Assembly (NCBI RefSeq): GCF_036346105.1
Contig: NZ_CP107811.1
Coordinates: 6,343,501 to 6,407,500 of the forward strand
DNA length: 64,000 nt
From: Streptomyces sp. NBC_00539
GTDB lineage: Bacteria > Actinomycetota > Actinomycetes > Streptomycetales > Streptomycetaceae
Reading direction: 5' to 3'
The notes under the pieces: model-generated
What the model was told of the DNA's origin: nothing
Databases searched by the model: none
The model's input: the letters and a program-made list of their open reading frames with translations, nothing else
Shown here: positions 1 to 9,376 of the stretch, in pieces
How positions within the stretch are numbered: the first letter of the stretch is position 1
How the letters are laid out: every line of letters begins with the position of its first letter
Translations under genes and position numbers: made by a program

Positions 1-1
1 G

Positions 2-319
2 ATCACCACGGAAGCCGAGCTGGAAGCCGTGCCGCACGCCCCGGAGTGCGTCATCGCGGTCAACAACAAGGACATCAGGACGCGCGAACGCGATACGGGC
101 GACCTCGGCCGCAGCATCGGACTCCTGCCGGCCGTCCGCGCCACCGGCACCCCCTGCCCGGTCAGCGCGAGCGGCATAGACGGCCCCACGACGGCCGCCC
201 GCCTGCTGGACGCCGGCTTCGGCGGCCTCCTGGTCGGCACCTCCCTGCTGCGCAGCGGATCCCCGGCCCAGTGGCTGGACGCGGTGAGCGGCGCCCGCAG
301 GGGACTGGCGGTCCGGTGA
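2..319 (+). CDS. Indole-3-glycerol-phosphate synthase-like protein, C-terminal part (partial)
   Basis: The frame is open to the left edge, so only the last 105 residues are visible. They show the end of a TIM barrel of the TrpC type: VIAVNNKDI (the conserved VNNRDL strand), VSASGI (usually SESGI) and GFGGLLVGTSLL (the phosphate-binding GxxxxLVGxxL segment). The family closes the indole ring in tryptophan synthesis. The stop overlaps the GTG of the next gene by 4 bp, so it is translated with the downstream hydrolase and membrane protein. This suggests a specialised pathway copy rather than the housekeeping trp operon, but that is inference. Confidence 0.7.
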   Translation: MTTEAELEAVPHAPECVIAVNNKDIRTRERDTGDLGRSIGLLPAVRATGTPCPVSASGIDGPTTAARLLDAGFGGLLVGTSLLRSGSPAQWLDAVSGARRGLAVR

Positions 320-1338
320 GCACCCCGGCGACCGCGGCCGGCGCCGCCCGGCCCTTCACCCTCGACGCGGCGGGCACCACCGTCTCCGGGCTCCTGGCCC
401 TGCCCGAGGGCGGCGCCCCCCGCTCCACGGTCCTGGCGATCCACGGCCGGGGCATGCGCGCGCGGTACTGGGACTCCTTCGTCCCCCTGGCCACCGCCCT
501 CGGCCACGCCGTCCTCGCCGTGGACCGCCCCGGCTACGGAGCCTCCGCGGCCTCCCTGCCCGACGGCCAGTCCCTGCCCGACCAGGCGAGGACACTGCGC
601 CGGGCGCTCGCGGAGCACGCCCGCACCCACCGGCTCGGCGCCGGGGTCTTCCTCCTCGGCCACTCCGACGGCGGCAAGGTCGCCCTGCACACGGCGGCGA
701 TCGCCCCGTCCGTCCCCCTGCTCGGCCTGGACGCCTCCGGCGTGGGCTACGAGTACCACCCGCAGGCCCTGCACTTCCCCTCGACGCTCGGCGGCGGCGC
801 GACCCGGCTCAACTGGGGCCCCCTGAACCTCTATCCGCCGGGCACCTTCCAGGCGAGCCGCGCCCTGCTCTCACCCGTCCCGCCCCGCGAGTCGGCGGAC
901 ACGCCCTGGTGGCCCCGGCAGTACGAGGAACTGGCTCCCGGCGTCCGGATCCCGGTCCGGCTGACCTTCGCCGAACACGAGGGGTGGTGGCGGCTCGACG
1001 CCCGCACCCTGACGGCGATGACCACCCGTCTGACGGCGTCGCCGTCGGTGACGGTGGAGCACCTGCCCGGCTCGGGACACAACCTGAGCCTCGGCCACAC
1101 CGCGACCGCCTACCACCTGCGGGTACTGGCCTTCCTGGAGGAGTGCCTCCTCGCCGCGCGCCGGTCCGCCGGGCCGGCCGGGAAGGGTCCGACCGAACAG
1201 CATGCGTCACCGGCCCTCGAAGAACGCTCGAGAGATGGTCGAAACCCCATGGCCGGGGGGCCCGGTGGATGCCACGATGCGATGTCCGTGCCGATGCGAG
1301 CAGCAACACAAGCACCCAGAAGAGGACGCAGCCAATGA
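316..1338 (+). CDS. Alpha/beta hydrolase
   Basis: A 340-residue alpha/beta-hydrolase fold protein. Visible are the oxyanion region AIHGRG (about 41-46), the nucleophile elbow GHSDGG with Ser117, a candidate acid in the FAEHEGWW region (about 217-224) and the catalytic His255 in GSGHNLS. There is no signal peptide, so it is probably cytoplasmic; the substrate is unknown. The GTG start is chosen because it forms a GTGA overlap with the upstream stop; the longer frame to the left is only the shadow of the upstream gene. About 50 residues after the last helix are Arg/Pro-rich and look poorly conserved. The stop overlaps the next ATG (ATGA). Confidence 0.8.
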   Translation: MSTPATAAGAARPFTLDAAGTTVSGLLALPEGGAPRSTVLAIHGRGMRARYWDSFVPLATALGHAVLAVDRPGYGASAASLPDGQSLPDQARTLRRALAEHARTHRLGAGVFLLGHSDGGKVALHTAAIAPSVPLLGLDASGVGYEYHPQALHFPSTLGGGATRLNWGPLNLYPPGTFQASRALLSPVPPRESADTPWWPRQYEELAPGVRIPVRLTFAEHEGWWRLDARTLTAMTTRLTASPSVTVEHLPGSGHNLSLGHTATAYHLRVLAFLEECLLAARRSAGPAGKGPTEQHASPALEERSRDGRNPMAGGPGGCHDAMSVPMRAATQAPRRGRSQ

Positions 1339-1964
1339 CCACACATCCGGCCGGGAACCCCCAGCCCTACCCGCCCCAGCCCGGCGTCCACAACCCGTAC
1401 GCCCAGCAGCAGCCCCAGCCCCCGCAGCACCAGCAGCAGGGGCCGGCCGCGGGACCGGCGGGACGCGGAAAGGGCGCGACGGTACTGCTCCTCGTCTCCA
1501 CCGCCCTGCTCGGTCTGATGGCCGGTCTGTTCTTCGCCTTCGACGTCTCGGTGATGCCGGGTCTGGCGAAGGCGGACGACCGGACCTACGTCACCGCGAT
1601 GCAGAACTTCAACGCCGCGATCGACGGCAACCCCCTGTTCGGCATGGCCTTCATGGTCGCGCTGCTGCTGCCGGTCGTGTCGGCGATCCTGGAGTACCGC
1701 AAGGGACGCCGCGACGTGGCGGTCTGGGTCGCCGTCGGCGCGGTCCTCTACTTCGTCGTCCTGATGATCACTTTCAGCGTCAACATCCCGCTGAACAACG
1801 AACTGGCGGACGCGGGCGACGCGGCGAAGATGACCGACTTCTCGATCGTCGAAAAGTTCAAGACGACCTGGGTCACCACCAACATCCTGCGCACGCTCCT
1901 GTCCACGGTGGCCCTCGCCGCCCTGTCCCGGGCCCTGGTGCTGTACGGCCGGGCCACTCGCTGA
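1335..1964 (+). CDS. DUF1772-like four-helix membrane protein
   Basis: A 209-residue protein with a Pro/Gln-rich cytoplasmic head (residues 1-45) and about four hydrophobic helices (near 48-68, 100-120, 138-160 and 184-202). The helix layout and the motif around GNPLFG resemble DUF1772, the family that includes anthrone-oxygenase-like proteins. It starts inside the stop of the hydrolase gene (ATGA), so translation is coupled. Family placement is moderate; enzymatic activity is not shown. Confidence 0.6.
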   Translation: MTTHPAGNPQPYPPQPGVHNPYAQQQPQPPQHQQQGPAAGPAGRGKGATVLLLVSTALLGLMAGLFFAFDVSVMPGLAKADDRTYVTAMQNFNAAIDGNPLFGMAFMVALLLPVVSAILEYRKGRRDVAVWVAVGAVLYFVVLMITFSVNIPLNNELADAGDAAKMTDFSIVEKFKTTWVTTNILRTLLSTVALAALSRALVLYGRATR

Positions 1965-2057
1965 CCGTCCGGACCGGGGAGCGGGCGGCGCGGGATCGTG
2001 CCAGGCTGGAAGGCGGGGGCAAGCGCGACGTTCCGGACGCACCCTGGGAGAACAGCC

Positions 2058-2579
2058 ATGAAACGTGCAGGACGAAGGAGCGCGACCGCCGCCGCCTGCT
2101 GCTCGCTCGTGCTGGGCGCCGTCCTGTCGGGTGGGGCGCTGACCGGCGCCCAGTCGGCGGCGGCCGCCCCCGCACCCGCCTGCAAGGGCGGTCAGCTGTC
2201 GGCGAGCGCCGCGGGCTCGACCCAGGTCACCATCACTGTGACCAACAAGGGACCGAAGGCCTGCACGCTCAAGGGCTACCCCACCGTCGCCCTCGCCGGG
2301 CAGGGCTCTCCGGAGAGGAACAAGCCCCTGAGCGTCCAACGGCAGGGCGCCGAGCGGGCGGTGCAACTCGCCGTCGGCGGACGGGCCGTGAGCCGTCTGA
2401 CGTTCACTCCGGTCCTCGGTGAGGCCGAGGGGTACTGCGCCTCCGGCGCCGAGCCGACGGTCGCCCCCTCGCTCGTGGTGGGCTTTGCCGGGATCAAGCA
2501 GCAGCTGGGCCCGGCCGACGCCGACGGGTTCGCCCTCTGCGGCACCACGGTGCGCGCCACCGCCTTCCGGCCGGCCTGA
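2058..2579 (+). CDS. Secreted DUF4232-like protein
   Basis: A 173-residue exported protein. The start is the ATG after CTGGGAG with a good Sec signal (basic MKRAGRR, hydrophobic core, AAAA cleavage region near 36-38). The mature part reads as a beta-sandwich: CKGGQLSAS at its start, VTNKGPKACTLKGYP, and paired cysteines, as in the DUF4232 proteins common in Streptomyces. Their role is unknown. The gene is convergent with the VanW-like gene, with a hairpin between them. Confidence 0.75.
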   Translation: MKRAGRRSATAAACCSLVLGAVLSGGALTGAQSAAAAPAPACKGGQLSASAAGSTQVTITVTNKGPKACTLKGYPTVALAGQGSPERNKPLSVQRQGAERAVQLAVGGRAVSRLTFTPVLGEAEGYCASGAEPTVAPSLVVGFAGIKQQLGPADADGFALCGTTVRATAFRPA

Positions 2580-2585
2580 GCCCGG

Positions 2586-2605
2586 CGGGCGGCGCCGGCC
2601 GCCCG
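2586..2605. terminator. Hairpin between convergent genes
   Basis: A perfect 8-bp GC stem (cgggcggc / gccgcccg) with a 4-nt loop lies 6 bp after one stop codon and 11 bp before the other. There is no U-run, as is usual in Streptomyces. Confidence 0.5.
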
Positions 2606-2616
2606 GGTGGTGGTGG

Positions 2617-3579
2617 TCAGCTGCGCTTCGGCGCGGGAGCGGACGTCGTGACGGCCGGGGTGCCCTGCGGGGCCGGGGCGGACGCGGCGGGCGGGACCGA
2701 CGGGTTCGGCGAGGCTGACGCGGTCGGCGGGGCCGACGGGGTCGGCGAGGGGTCCGGGAGGCAGGTGACCTCGTCGCGCGGGGTGTAGTGGGTGCGGAAC
2801 GTCTCGCGCTTGAGCTCTTCACCGCCCTTGACGAAGACCCGGTCGACGGAGACGTCGAAGCCCTCCAGCGGGGTCTGCGCCTCGCAGGAGTCGCCGGTGG
2901 CGGTGTGCTTGGCCGGCGCGGTGATGTTCGTCCGGGGCCCCTTGGTGGCGCGTATCGCGTCGTACTTCCTCGTACCGAGCAGGGTGATGGTCACCGACGT
3001 GTCGGTGGAGGCGGCCCGGATGCGGACGGGGTGGCCGGAGTCGTTCTTCCAGCGCAGGTCGAGGGTGCCCCAGGCGACCGTGGCCTCGCGGCCTTCGGGA
3101 TAGCGCTCGATGTAGAAGGAGTGGGCCCCGTGCTCCACCGGCTGCAGGCCCGCGAAGAACACGGCGTTGAACATCGTCGTCGCGACCGCCGAGATGCCGC
3201 CGCCCAGAGACTTCACGTACCGGCCGTCGTTGATCATGATGCCGTCGACGAAACCGTTCGCCTTCGTGCGCTCGCCGACCGTCTTGTTGAAGCTCCACGT
3301 GTCGCCGGGGCGGACCACGGAGCCGTTGATCAGCTGCACGGCGCGCGCGATGTTGTGGGTGCGGTACGGGGCGGAGGGGAACGCGACGGTGAAGGAGGAC
3401 ATCTGCTGCTCCGCGGCCCGGGCGGGACCGGCCGGCTTCCCGGCCGCCGGCGCACCGCCGGGTCCGTTCTCGGCGGCCGCCGAGCCCGCGGCGAGTGAGC
3501 CGAGGCCGAGGGCCGCGGCCGCGACGGCGGAGGTCAGGGCCAGTCGCCTGGCGGCGGTCCGACGGTCTGTGCGTCGCAT
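2617..3579 (-). CDS. VanW family secreted protein
   Basis: A 320-residue protein with a Sec signal (MRRTDRRTAARR then a hydrophobic Ala-rich stretch). Residues about 55-215 match the VanW domain: PGDTWSFNKTVGERT, LGGGISAVATTMFNA and IERYPEGREATV. VanW is a cell-envelope domain of unknown biochemical role, first seen beside vancomycin-resistance genes. The last 50 residues are a Pro/Ala/Ser tail. The ATG is preceded by GGGAG at 4-nt spacing; the long open frame upstream is non-coding. Confidence 0.85.
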   Translation of the reverse strand: MRRTDRRTAARRLALTSAVAAAALGLGSLAAGSAAAENGPGGAPAAGKPAGPARAAEQQMSSFTVAFPSAPYRTHNIARAVQLINGSVVRPGDTWSFNKTVGERTKANGFVDGIMINDGRYVKSLGGGISAVATTMFNAVFFAGLQPVEHGAHSFYIERYPEGREATVAWGTLDLRWKNDSGHPVRIRAASTDTSVTITLLGTRKYDAIRATKGPRTNITAPAKHTATGDSCEAQTPLEGFDVSVDRVFVKGGEELKRETFRTHYTPRDEVTCLPDPSPTPSAPPTASASPNPSVPPAASAPAPQGTPAVTTSAPAPKRS

Positions 3580-3768
3580 GTCACTCCCGGTAGCGGATGT
3601 CGCGGTGGAGCCCGGTACCCACTCGGAAGCGAGGCGGCAGGCCACGGACCATGCTGGGCGTGATCGCACCAAACAAGGGCAAAATGTGCCCCGTCTCACG
3701 CGCGGGGAGCCGGCACCCCGTCCGTGCAGTGGTCCGTCGTGAGGGGTCCGGTGGGGCATGATCGGGGG

Positions 3769-4479
3769 ATGTCTGAACGCATCATTGCCGCCTGCGACGG
3801 GGCGGCGAAGGGGAATCCCGGGCCTGCCGGATGGGCCTGGGTCATCGGCGACGCGCAGGGCCGTCCCGAGCGCTGGGAAGCCGGCGCGCTGGGCCGGGCC
3901 ACGAACAACGTGGGCGAGCTCACCGCGCTGCAGAAGTTGCTGGAGGCCGTCGCGCCGGGCACGGCGATCGAGGTGCGCATGGACTCCCAGTACGCCATGA
4001 AGGCGGTGACGCAGTGGCTGCCCGCGTGGAAGCGCAACGGGTGGAAGACCGCGGCCGGGAAGCCTGTCGCCAACCGTGAACTCGTCGAACGCATCGACGC
4101 CCTGCTCGCCGGGCGTGACGTCGAGTTCCGCTACGTCCCCGCCCACCGCGCGGACGGCGACCACCTGAACGCCATCGCCGACCAGGCCGCCAGCGACGCC
4201 GCCACCTCCCAGCGGCCCGCCGGCACCGCTCTGGGCGACCACGCCATCCCGGTACCCGCCCCGGCCCGTACCTCGCCCGCCCGCACGGCCGCCGCACGCA
4301 GGAAGCCGGCCGCCGCCACGGAGCCCGCATCCGGCACGGCATCCGCGGGGCGCGGCACCCGCACCATCAAGGCGAAGTTCAAGGGCACCTGTCCCTGCGG
4401 AACGGCCTACGCGGCCGGCGACAAGATCGCCAAGCACGGTTCGAGCTGGGGCCACCCCGACTGCGCGGCCACGGCTTAG
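3769..4479 (+). CDS. Ribonuclease HI with C-terminal Cys/His motif
   Basis: A 236-residue protein. Residues 1-150 are an RNase HI domain, which cuts the RNA strand of RNA:DNA hybrids. The metal ligands are visible as Asp10 (CDGAAKGNPG), Glu50 (NNVGELTAL), Asp72 (MDSQYAMKA) and Asp138 (LNAIADQAA). An Ala/Pro/Arg-rich linker follows, then a short module with CPCG, a His and a final Cys (WGHPDC) that could bind zinc. The ATG follows a GGGGG ribosome site; the upstream extension has none. The C-terminal module is not part of classic RNase HI. Confidence 0.88.
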   Translation: MSERIIAACDGAAKGNPGPAGWAWVIGDAQGRPERWEAGALGRATNNVGELTALQKLLEAVAPGTAIEVRMDSQYAMKAVTQWLPAWKRNGWKTAAGKPVANRELVERIDALLAGRDVEFRYVPAHRADGDHLNAIADQAASDAATSQRPAGTALGDHAIPVPAPARTSPARTAAARRKPAAATEPASGTASAGRGTRTIKAKFKGTCPCGTAYAAGDKIAKHGSSWGHPDCAATA

Positions 4480-4501
4480 GCCGTCTCTTCCGGAGACGGC
4501 C
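4479..4501 (+). terminator. Hairpin overlapping the RNase HI stop
   Basis: A 9-bp perfect stem (ggccgtctc / gagacggcc) with a 5-nt loop starts at the last base of the stop codon. The first 14 nt are identical to the first arm of the hairpin at 19805. Confidence 0.6.
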
Positions 4502-4677
4502 CAGGCCCCCGGCGCGGTTCACCCGTTCGGCACCCAGCGGGGGCGCACGGGGACGGGGGCCGTCACAGTGTGGGGTGCGTGCTGCTGCAGCGCGCAGCGG
4601 AGGCCACGTCCGAGACGCGGGGAGGGTCCGGTGGGGCACGTAGCCGCCCGCCACGGCCAGAGGAAAAGGAGCTGAAC

Positions 4678-4839
4678 ATGGTGCGCAACACGATCCGGAA
4701 CGACTCGACCCGGGCGGCCGATCAGCCCGAGGAGCACGCGAGAGCCCGCCACAAGTCGGCGGAGAGCGTCCGCGGGAGTTCCGAGCCGGTCCTGGAAAAG
4801 GGCACCACGGAGGACCACATCGTCCTCGGCGAGGACTGA
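4678..4839 (+). CDS. Small hydrophilic protein (53 aa), unknown
   Basis: A 53-residue acidic/basic protein without Cys or hydrophobic segments, ending in HIVLGED. It is believed real because a strong ribosome site (AAAAGGAG) sits 7 nt before the ATG and a strong hairpin follows the stop. No family recognised. Its low-complexity charged composition suggests an unfolded cytoplasmic protein. Confidence 0.55.
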   Translation: MVRNTIRNDSTRAADQPEEHARARHKSAESVRGSSEPVLEKGTTEDHIVLGED

Positions 4840-4856
4840 ACCGCCGCTGCGGACCC

Positions 4857-4891
4857 AGGTCCCCGGGAGCGCGAGCCGCTCCCGGGGACCT
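4857..4891. terminator. Strong bidirectional terminator hairpin
   Basis: A perfect 15-bp stem (aggtccccgggagcg and its complement) with a 5-nt loop lies between the convergent 53-aa gene and the M15-like gene. Confidence 0.75.
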
Positions 4892-4914
4892 CGTCGTGTG
4901 AGGGCCCGGGCGGG

Positions 4915-5424
4915 TCAGCAGCCGCCGCAGTTGTAGTAGGTGACGTCCCAGTGGCTGCCCTCGTCGGCGTAGACGTTCCCGGAGCCGGACTTCCACTGGA
5001 GGGCTCCGTCGCCGCGAACACCGATGTAGGTGAACGTGTTCTTGACGTAGTTGGTCAGGCACGTGGACTTGCCGAAGTCGAGCTTGTAGCCGTTCCAGTG
5101 CGAGTACGTCCCGGAGGCGTGGCCGGTCTCGGTGCCGCCGGTGATGTTGAGCGCACAGCCGGCGGCCTGCTTGAGCGTCTGGGCGCCCTGGGCGCTGGTC
5201 AGGTTGAGCTGCTCGAACGACGTACACGTGGAGTTGTAGCGGTCCGAGCAGCCTCCCGAAGAGGACCAGGTGATCCCGGAGCTGCGGAACATCGAGGTGG
5301 CCGTGGCGTGGCTGATCTTGGTGGCCGCGTAGGCCTCGGTGGTTCCGGTCAGCACGCCGATTCCCGGGGCGGCCACGGTGGCCACGGCGAGGGTGAGGGC
5401 GCTGAGGATCGGGCGGAGCTTCAT
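4915..5424 (-). CDS. Secreted protein with an M15-like zinc peptidase motif
   Basis: A 169-residue exported protein with a signal peptide up to about residue 33 (TEAYA-ATK). The mature part carries GGTETGHASGTYSHWNGYKLDF-type spacing: His109 and Asp116 in SHWNGYKLD, and EGSHWD with His158. This order (HxxxxxxD ... ExxH) is that of M15/MEROPS MD peptidases that cut peptidoglycan D-Ala or L-Ala-D-Glu bonds. Several cysteines suggest disulfides. The start has GGAGG upstream. I infer a cell-wall peptidase; an inhibitor or a plain secreted protein is possible. Confidence 0.5.
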   Translation of the reverse strand: MKLRPILSALTLAVATVAAPGIGVLTGTTEAYAATKISHATATSMFRSSGITWSSSGGCSDRYNSTCTSFEQLNLTSAQGAQTLKQAAGCALNITGGTETGHASGTYSHWNGYKLDFGKSTCLTNYVKNTFTYIGVRGDGALQWKSGSGNVYADEGSHWDVTYYNCGGC

Positions 5425-5814
5425 CGGCGTGTGCCTCCTGCGGGTGGCCTTGCACGGTGGGGTGGCGTTGCAGGCGGAGCCAGGTCCTGTCGTCCGGCGC
5501 GAGCGGCAGGGACCGATGGTGCCCGACGGCGGCGCGGGTCCGCCAGATGGCCTCGGCGCAGGGCGCGGGGGAGGGGACGGGGGGAGAGCGGGGTCGAAGG
5601 TGGGGACACTTTTACTCGCGACTGATGGCATGCTCCCGACAAATCTGCCAGGCTTCCGCCAGTCGCCGCCCCGACCCCGGGGCGGCGCGGCAAGGCATCT
5701 CACTCCAGCGATCGCGCACGCGATGCGCGCAGTCCGCGGCTGCCCACCGGCCCACCCAGCCGGTCGAGCGGTCACCGAGCAGGCCGGGATCCCGGCCGCC
5801 CAAAGGAGTTCCGC
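5425..5814. other. Divergent intergenic region, no gene seen
   Basis: 390 bp between the M15-like gene (leftward) and the M1 peptidase gene (rightward). It must hold both promoters. The only lower-GC patch, around 5600-5645, is a candidate promoter area. No convincing -35/-10 pair or operator was found. Confidence 0.4.
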
Positions 5815-7677
5815 GTGAGATCGACCCCCCACAAGGCCTTCGCCACGACCGTGCTCGCGGTCGCCGCGCTGGCCGCCGCCTCGCTCGGCACCACCCCCGC
5901 GGCGGCGGCGACGCCGTCCGCCGCCCCCCGCGCCGCCGCCTGCACCCCGGCCCAGGTCGTCGTCAACGGCGGTTTCGAGGGCGGCACTTCGCCCTGGAGC
6001 CAGTCCTCCACCAGCGTGATCACCAGCCGCACGGGCCAGAGCGCCCACACGGGCACGACCTTCGCCTGGCTGAACGGCGTCGGCTCCACGCACACCGACA
6101 CGCTCTCCCAGAGCGTCACGATCCCCGCCGGATGCAGCACGGCCAACCTCACGTTCTGGCTGCACATCGACACCGCCGAGACGACCACGTCGACGAAGTA
6201 CGACAAGCTGACGGCGAAGATCGGCAGCACGACGCTCGCGACCTACTCGAACCTCGACAAGAACACCGGGTACGTCCAGAAGTCCTTCGACGTCTCGGCG
6301 TTCGCCGGGCAGACCGTGACCGTCGCCTTCACCGGCACGGAGGACTCCAGCCTCCAGACCAGCTTCGTCATCGACGACGTCGCCCTCGACACCTCCGGCG
6401 CAACGACCCCGCCCGGCGATCCCACGCGCACACCGGCCTCACCCTCGTACACCGTCAGCCTCAGCAGCAACACGAGCGGCACCGTCTGGACCGGCCACCA
6501 GAGCGCGACCTTCACCAACGCCTCGGCCACCGCTCTGAACGAGGTGTACCTGAGGCTCTGGGACAACTACCACGGCACCTGCTCCGCCATGCCGATCACC
6601 GTCACCAACGTCACCGGTGGCACCGCGGGCGCGCTCTCGGTCGGCTGCACCGCCCTCCAGATCGCCCTGCCCACGCCGCTGGCACAGGGCCAGAGCGCCA
6701 CGATCGGCTTCGACCTGGGCATCACCGTACCCAGCGGGGCCGACCGCTTCGGCCACGACGGGGCGTTCAACTTCATCGGCAACGCCCTGCCCGTGCTCGC
6801 GGTCAAGGACGCGGCCGGCTGGCACCTGGACCCGTACACCAACAACGGCGAGTCGTTCTACTCCCTCGCCTCCGACTTCCGCGTGACCCTCGACCACCCC
6901 AGCACCCTCCTGGTCCCGGCCACCGGTACCTCGGTGGACACCCCCGGCTCCAGCGGCCGCACGGTCACCACCGCCACCGCCTCCAAGGTCCGCGACTTCG
7001 CCTGGGCGGCCGGTCCCTTCACCAAGATCTCGGGCACCTCGCCCGGCGGCACCCCGGTCAACGTCTACTCCGTCTCCGGCATCAGCTCCGCCGACTCGCA
7101 GTCGATGCTCACCACCGCCAAGTCCGCCGTGGACGCCCACGCCGCGAGGTTCGGCGCCTACCCGTACGGCGAACTGGACGCGGTGATCGACAACAACTAC
7201 TGGTTCGGCGGCATGGAATACCCCGGGTTCGTCCTCGACCTGGTCAGCACCACGGCGCTCACCCACGAGATCGGCCACCAGTGGTGGTACGGCATCGTCG
7301 GCGACGACGAGTACAACAGCCCCTGGCTCGACGAGGCGTTCACCGACTACGCCACCGACCTGGCGCTGAACAAGACGGGCACCAACTGCTGGAGCAGCGT
7401 CTCGTGGGCGTCGACCGCGGAGAAGATCACCAATCCGATGGCCTACTGGGACACCCACTCGTCCCGCTACTCCACCGTCATCTACGGCTACGGCAAGTGC
7501 GCCCTGCACGACCTGCGGCGCGTCCTCGGTGACAGCGTCATGGCCAAGCTGCTCAAGGACTACGCCACCTCGCACTGGTACGGCGTCTCGACCACCGCCG
7601 AGTTCAAGGCGGCCGCCCAGGCCGCCACGACCACGGACCTGACCTCCTTCTGGACCCAGCACCGCATCGAGGGCTGA
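5815..7677 (+). CDS. Secreted M1 family zinc aminopeptidase with N-terminal beta-sandwich
   Basis: A 620-residue exported protein with a GTG start, AAAGGAG upstream and a signal peptide ending near residue 32. Residues about 43-190 (VVNGGFEGG ... VIDDVALD) look like a carbohydrate-binding-type jelly roll. From about 205 onward is the M1 peptidase: GGMEYPG (the GxMEN-like substrate loop), HEIGH at 484-488 and the third zinc ligand Glu507 in LDEAFTDY, giving HEx2H-x18-E. It should remove N-terminal residues from peptides outside the cell. The C-terminal ARM domain of longer M1 enzymes is short or missing. Confidence 0.88.
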   Translation: MRSTPHKAFATTVLAVAALAAASLGTTPAAAATPSAAPRAAACTPAQVVVNGGFEGGTSPWSQSSTSVITSRTGQSAHTGTTFAWLNGVGSTHTDTLSQSVTIPAGCSTANLTFWLHIDTAETTTSTKYDKLTAKIGSTTLATYSNLDKNTGYVQKSFDVSAFAGQTVTVAFTGTEDSSLQTSFVIDDVALDTSGATTPPGDPTRTPASPSYTVSLSSNTSGTVWTGHQSATFTNASATALNEVYLRLWDNYHGTCSAMPITVTNVTGGTAGALSVGCTALQIALPTPLAQGQSATIGFDLGITVPSGADRFGHDGAFNFIGNALPVLAVKDAAGWHLDPYTNNGESFYSLASDFRVTLDHPSTLLVPATGTSVDTPGSSGRTVTTATASKVRDFAWAAGPFTKISGTSPGGTPVNVYSVSGISSADSQSMLTTAKSAVDAHAARFGAYPYGELDAVIDNNYWFGGMEYPGFVLDLVSTTALTHEIGHQWWYGIVGDDEYNSPWLDEAFTDYATDLALNKTGTNCWSSVSWASTAEKITNPMAYWDTHSSRYSTVIYGYGKCALHDLRRVLGDSVMAKLLKDYATSHWYGVSTTAEFKAAAQAATTTDLTSFWTQHRIEG

Positions 7678-7820
7678 CCCCGCAACGGTCACCTTCCGCC
7701 GCGCCCGGTCGCGCCGTGAACGGCGGCGGCCGGGACCCGGTGGCACAGTGGGCGCCGGATGGCGCCCGCTGTGCCGTGGGGGCGTCCGACCGGCCCGGGC
7801 CCCCGCAGGAAGGAAGTCCC

Positions 7821-8669
7821 ATGCAGACCGTCACCCTGAACAACGGCGTCGCGATGCCGATCCTCGGCTTCGGCGTCTACCAGATCCCGCCGGAGCAGAC
7901 CGAACGGGCCGTCAGCGAGGCGCTCGCCGTCGGGTACCGGCTGCTCGACACGGCGGCCGCCTACCTGAACGAGGAGGCCGTCGGCAAGGCGATCAGGAGC
8001 AGCGGCATCCCGCGTGAGGAACTGTTCGTCACGACCAAGCTCTGGATCCAGGACGCCGGCGAGGACAACGCCCGCCGTGCCTTCGACACCTCGCTGCGCC
8101 GGCTCGGCCTCGACCACCTCGACCTGTACCTGATCCACCAGCCCTTCGGCGACGTCTACGGCTCCTGGCGCGCCCTGCAGAAGCTCTACCGGGAGGGCCG
8201 GGTGAGGGCGATCGGGGTCTCCAACTTCTACCCCGACCGGCTCATCGACCTCATCGACCACAACGAGGTCGCTCCCGCCGTGAACCAGGTGGAGACCCAC
8301 CCCTTCTTCCAGCGCACGGCCGAACAAGAACTCATGCGCGAGCGCGGAGTGCAGATCGAGTCGTGGGGACCGTTCGCCGAAGGCCGCAACAACCTCTTCA
8401 CCCACCCCGTCCTCGGTGACATCGCGAAGGAACACGGAAAGTCGGTGCCACAGGTCGTGCTCCGCTGGCTCGTCCAGCGGGAAGTCGTCGTGATCCCGAA
8501 GTCCGTCCGCGCCGACCGGATGGCCGAGAACTTCGACGTGTTCGACTTCGCGCTCACCGAGGAGGAGATGGCGCGCATCGCCGCCATGGACACCGGGCGC
8601 TCGCTCTTCTTCGACCACCGCGACCCCGCCATGGTCAGCCGGCTGGGCACCGCCCGGCTGCACGACTGA
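7821..8669 (+). CDS. Aldo/keto reductase
   Basis: A 282-residue NADPH-dependent TIM-barrel reductase of the AKR5-like bacterial group. The tetrad is visible as Asp43 and Tyr48 ([12 protein letters not shown]), Lys73 (VTTKLW) and His106 (LIHQPFG). The C-terminal cofactor segment IPKSVRADR is present. The ATG is preceded by AGGAAG. The protein is complete and of normal length. The substrate cannot be told; the gene stands alone and is convergent with the YjbQ-like gene. Confidence 0.9.
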   Translation: MQTVTLNNGVAMPILGFGVYQIPPEQTERAVSEALAVGYRLLDTAAAYLNEEAVGKAIRSSGIPREELFVTTKLWIQDAGEDNARRAFDTSLRRLGLDHLDLYLIHQPFGDVYGSWRALQKLYREGRVRAIGVSNFYPDRLIDLIDHNEVAPAVNQVETHPFFQRTAEQELMRERGVQIESWGPFAEGRNNLFTHPVLGDIAKEHGKSVPQVVLRWLVQREVVVIPKSVRADRMAENFDVFDFALTEEEMARIAAMDTGRSLFFDHRDPAMVSRLGTARLHD

Positions 8670-8671
8670 CC

Positions 8672-8688
8672 CGGCGGGGGTCCCGCCG
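8672..8688. terminator. Short hairpin between convergent genes
   Basis: A 7-bp stem (cggcggg / cccgccg) with a 3-nt loop directly after the reductase stop codon. Confidence 0.35.
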
Positions 8689-8704
8689 TTACCGCACCGC
8701 CCCG

Positions 8705-9127
8705 TCAGCCCAGGAAGGAGAGCCGCACGGTCCGGTGCGGGTTGTCGCGGTTGGTGTCCACCAGGACCACCGACTGCCAGGTGCCCAGCGCCAGCTCGCC
8801 GCCGACCACCGGCAGTGTGGCGTGCGGCGGCACGAACGCGGGCAGCACGTGGTCGCGGCCGTGTCCGGGAGAGCCGTGCCGGTGCCGCCAGCGGTCGTCG
8901 GCGGGCAGCAGCGTACGCAGCGTCTCGAGGAGGTCGTCGTCGCTGCCGGCGCCCGTCTCGATCACCGCAAGTCCGGCCGTCGCGTGCGGGGTGAACACGT
9001 TGAGCAGCCCGTCCCGCCCCCGTGCGGCCTCGCGCAGGAACTGCGCGCAGGCGTCGGTCAGGTCGTGGACCGTCTCGGCGGAACCCGTCGTGAGTTGCAG
9101 GGTGCGTGTGGTGAAGGTGTCAGCCAT
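8705..9127 (-). CDS. YjbQ family protein (UPF0047)
   Basis: A 140-residue protein covering the whole YjbQ fold. Conserved features are TPHATAGLAVIE, the HRHGSPGHGRDH cluster, LPVVGGELALGTWQSV and the end NPHRTVRL. Some members rescue thiamine-phosphate synthesis weakly, and the true reaction is unsettled. The His-rich cluster suggests metal binding. It is monocistronic. Confidence 0.88.
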   Translation of the reverse strand: MADTFTTRTLQLTTGSAETVHDLTDACAQFLREAARGRDGLLNVFTPHATAGLAVIETGAGSDDDLLETLRTLLPADDRWRHRHGSPGHGRDHVLPAFVPPHATLPVVGGELALGTWQSVVLVDTNRDNPHRTVRLSFLG

Positions 9128-9376
9128 GTGACCATCTTCGCCCGCGGGCGCACGAGTGCTCTCCCGCGCGCCCGGACCGCCCTCCCGCGTGCCGGGCCGG
9201 GCCGTGCCGGAAGGTTCCCCGGCGCCGAGGCGACCAGCTCGTTCAGGTGAACGTCGAAATCCGTGCTGACCGCAGCAGACATCGGCGGCCCGGCGGATGG
9301 TGTTGAATTCCCTCGGGGCCCCGGTGCCGTACGGCATCCGGGCCCTTCGACGTATTTGCCGTATGCAGAGGTGAAA

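Noticed and set aside
3580-4455. N-terminal extension of the VanW frame
   Set aside because: It is antisense to RNase HI; the signal peptide and ribosome site are at 3579.
9128-9376. Possible small gene between the YjbQ-like and MerR-like genes
   Set aside because: No frame has a ribosome site together with coding bias; taken as a promoter region.
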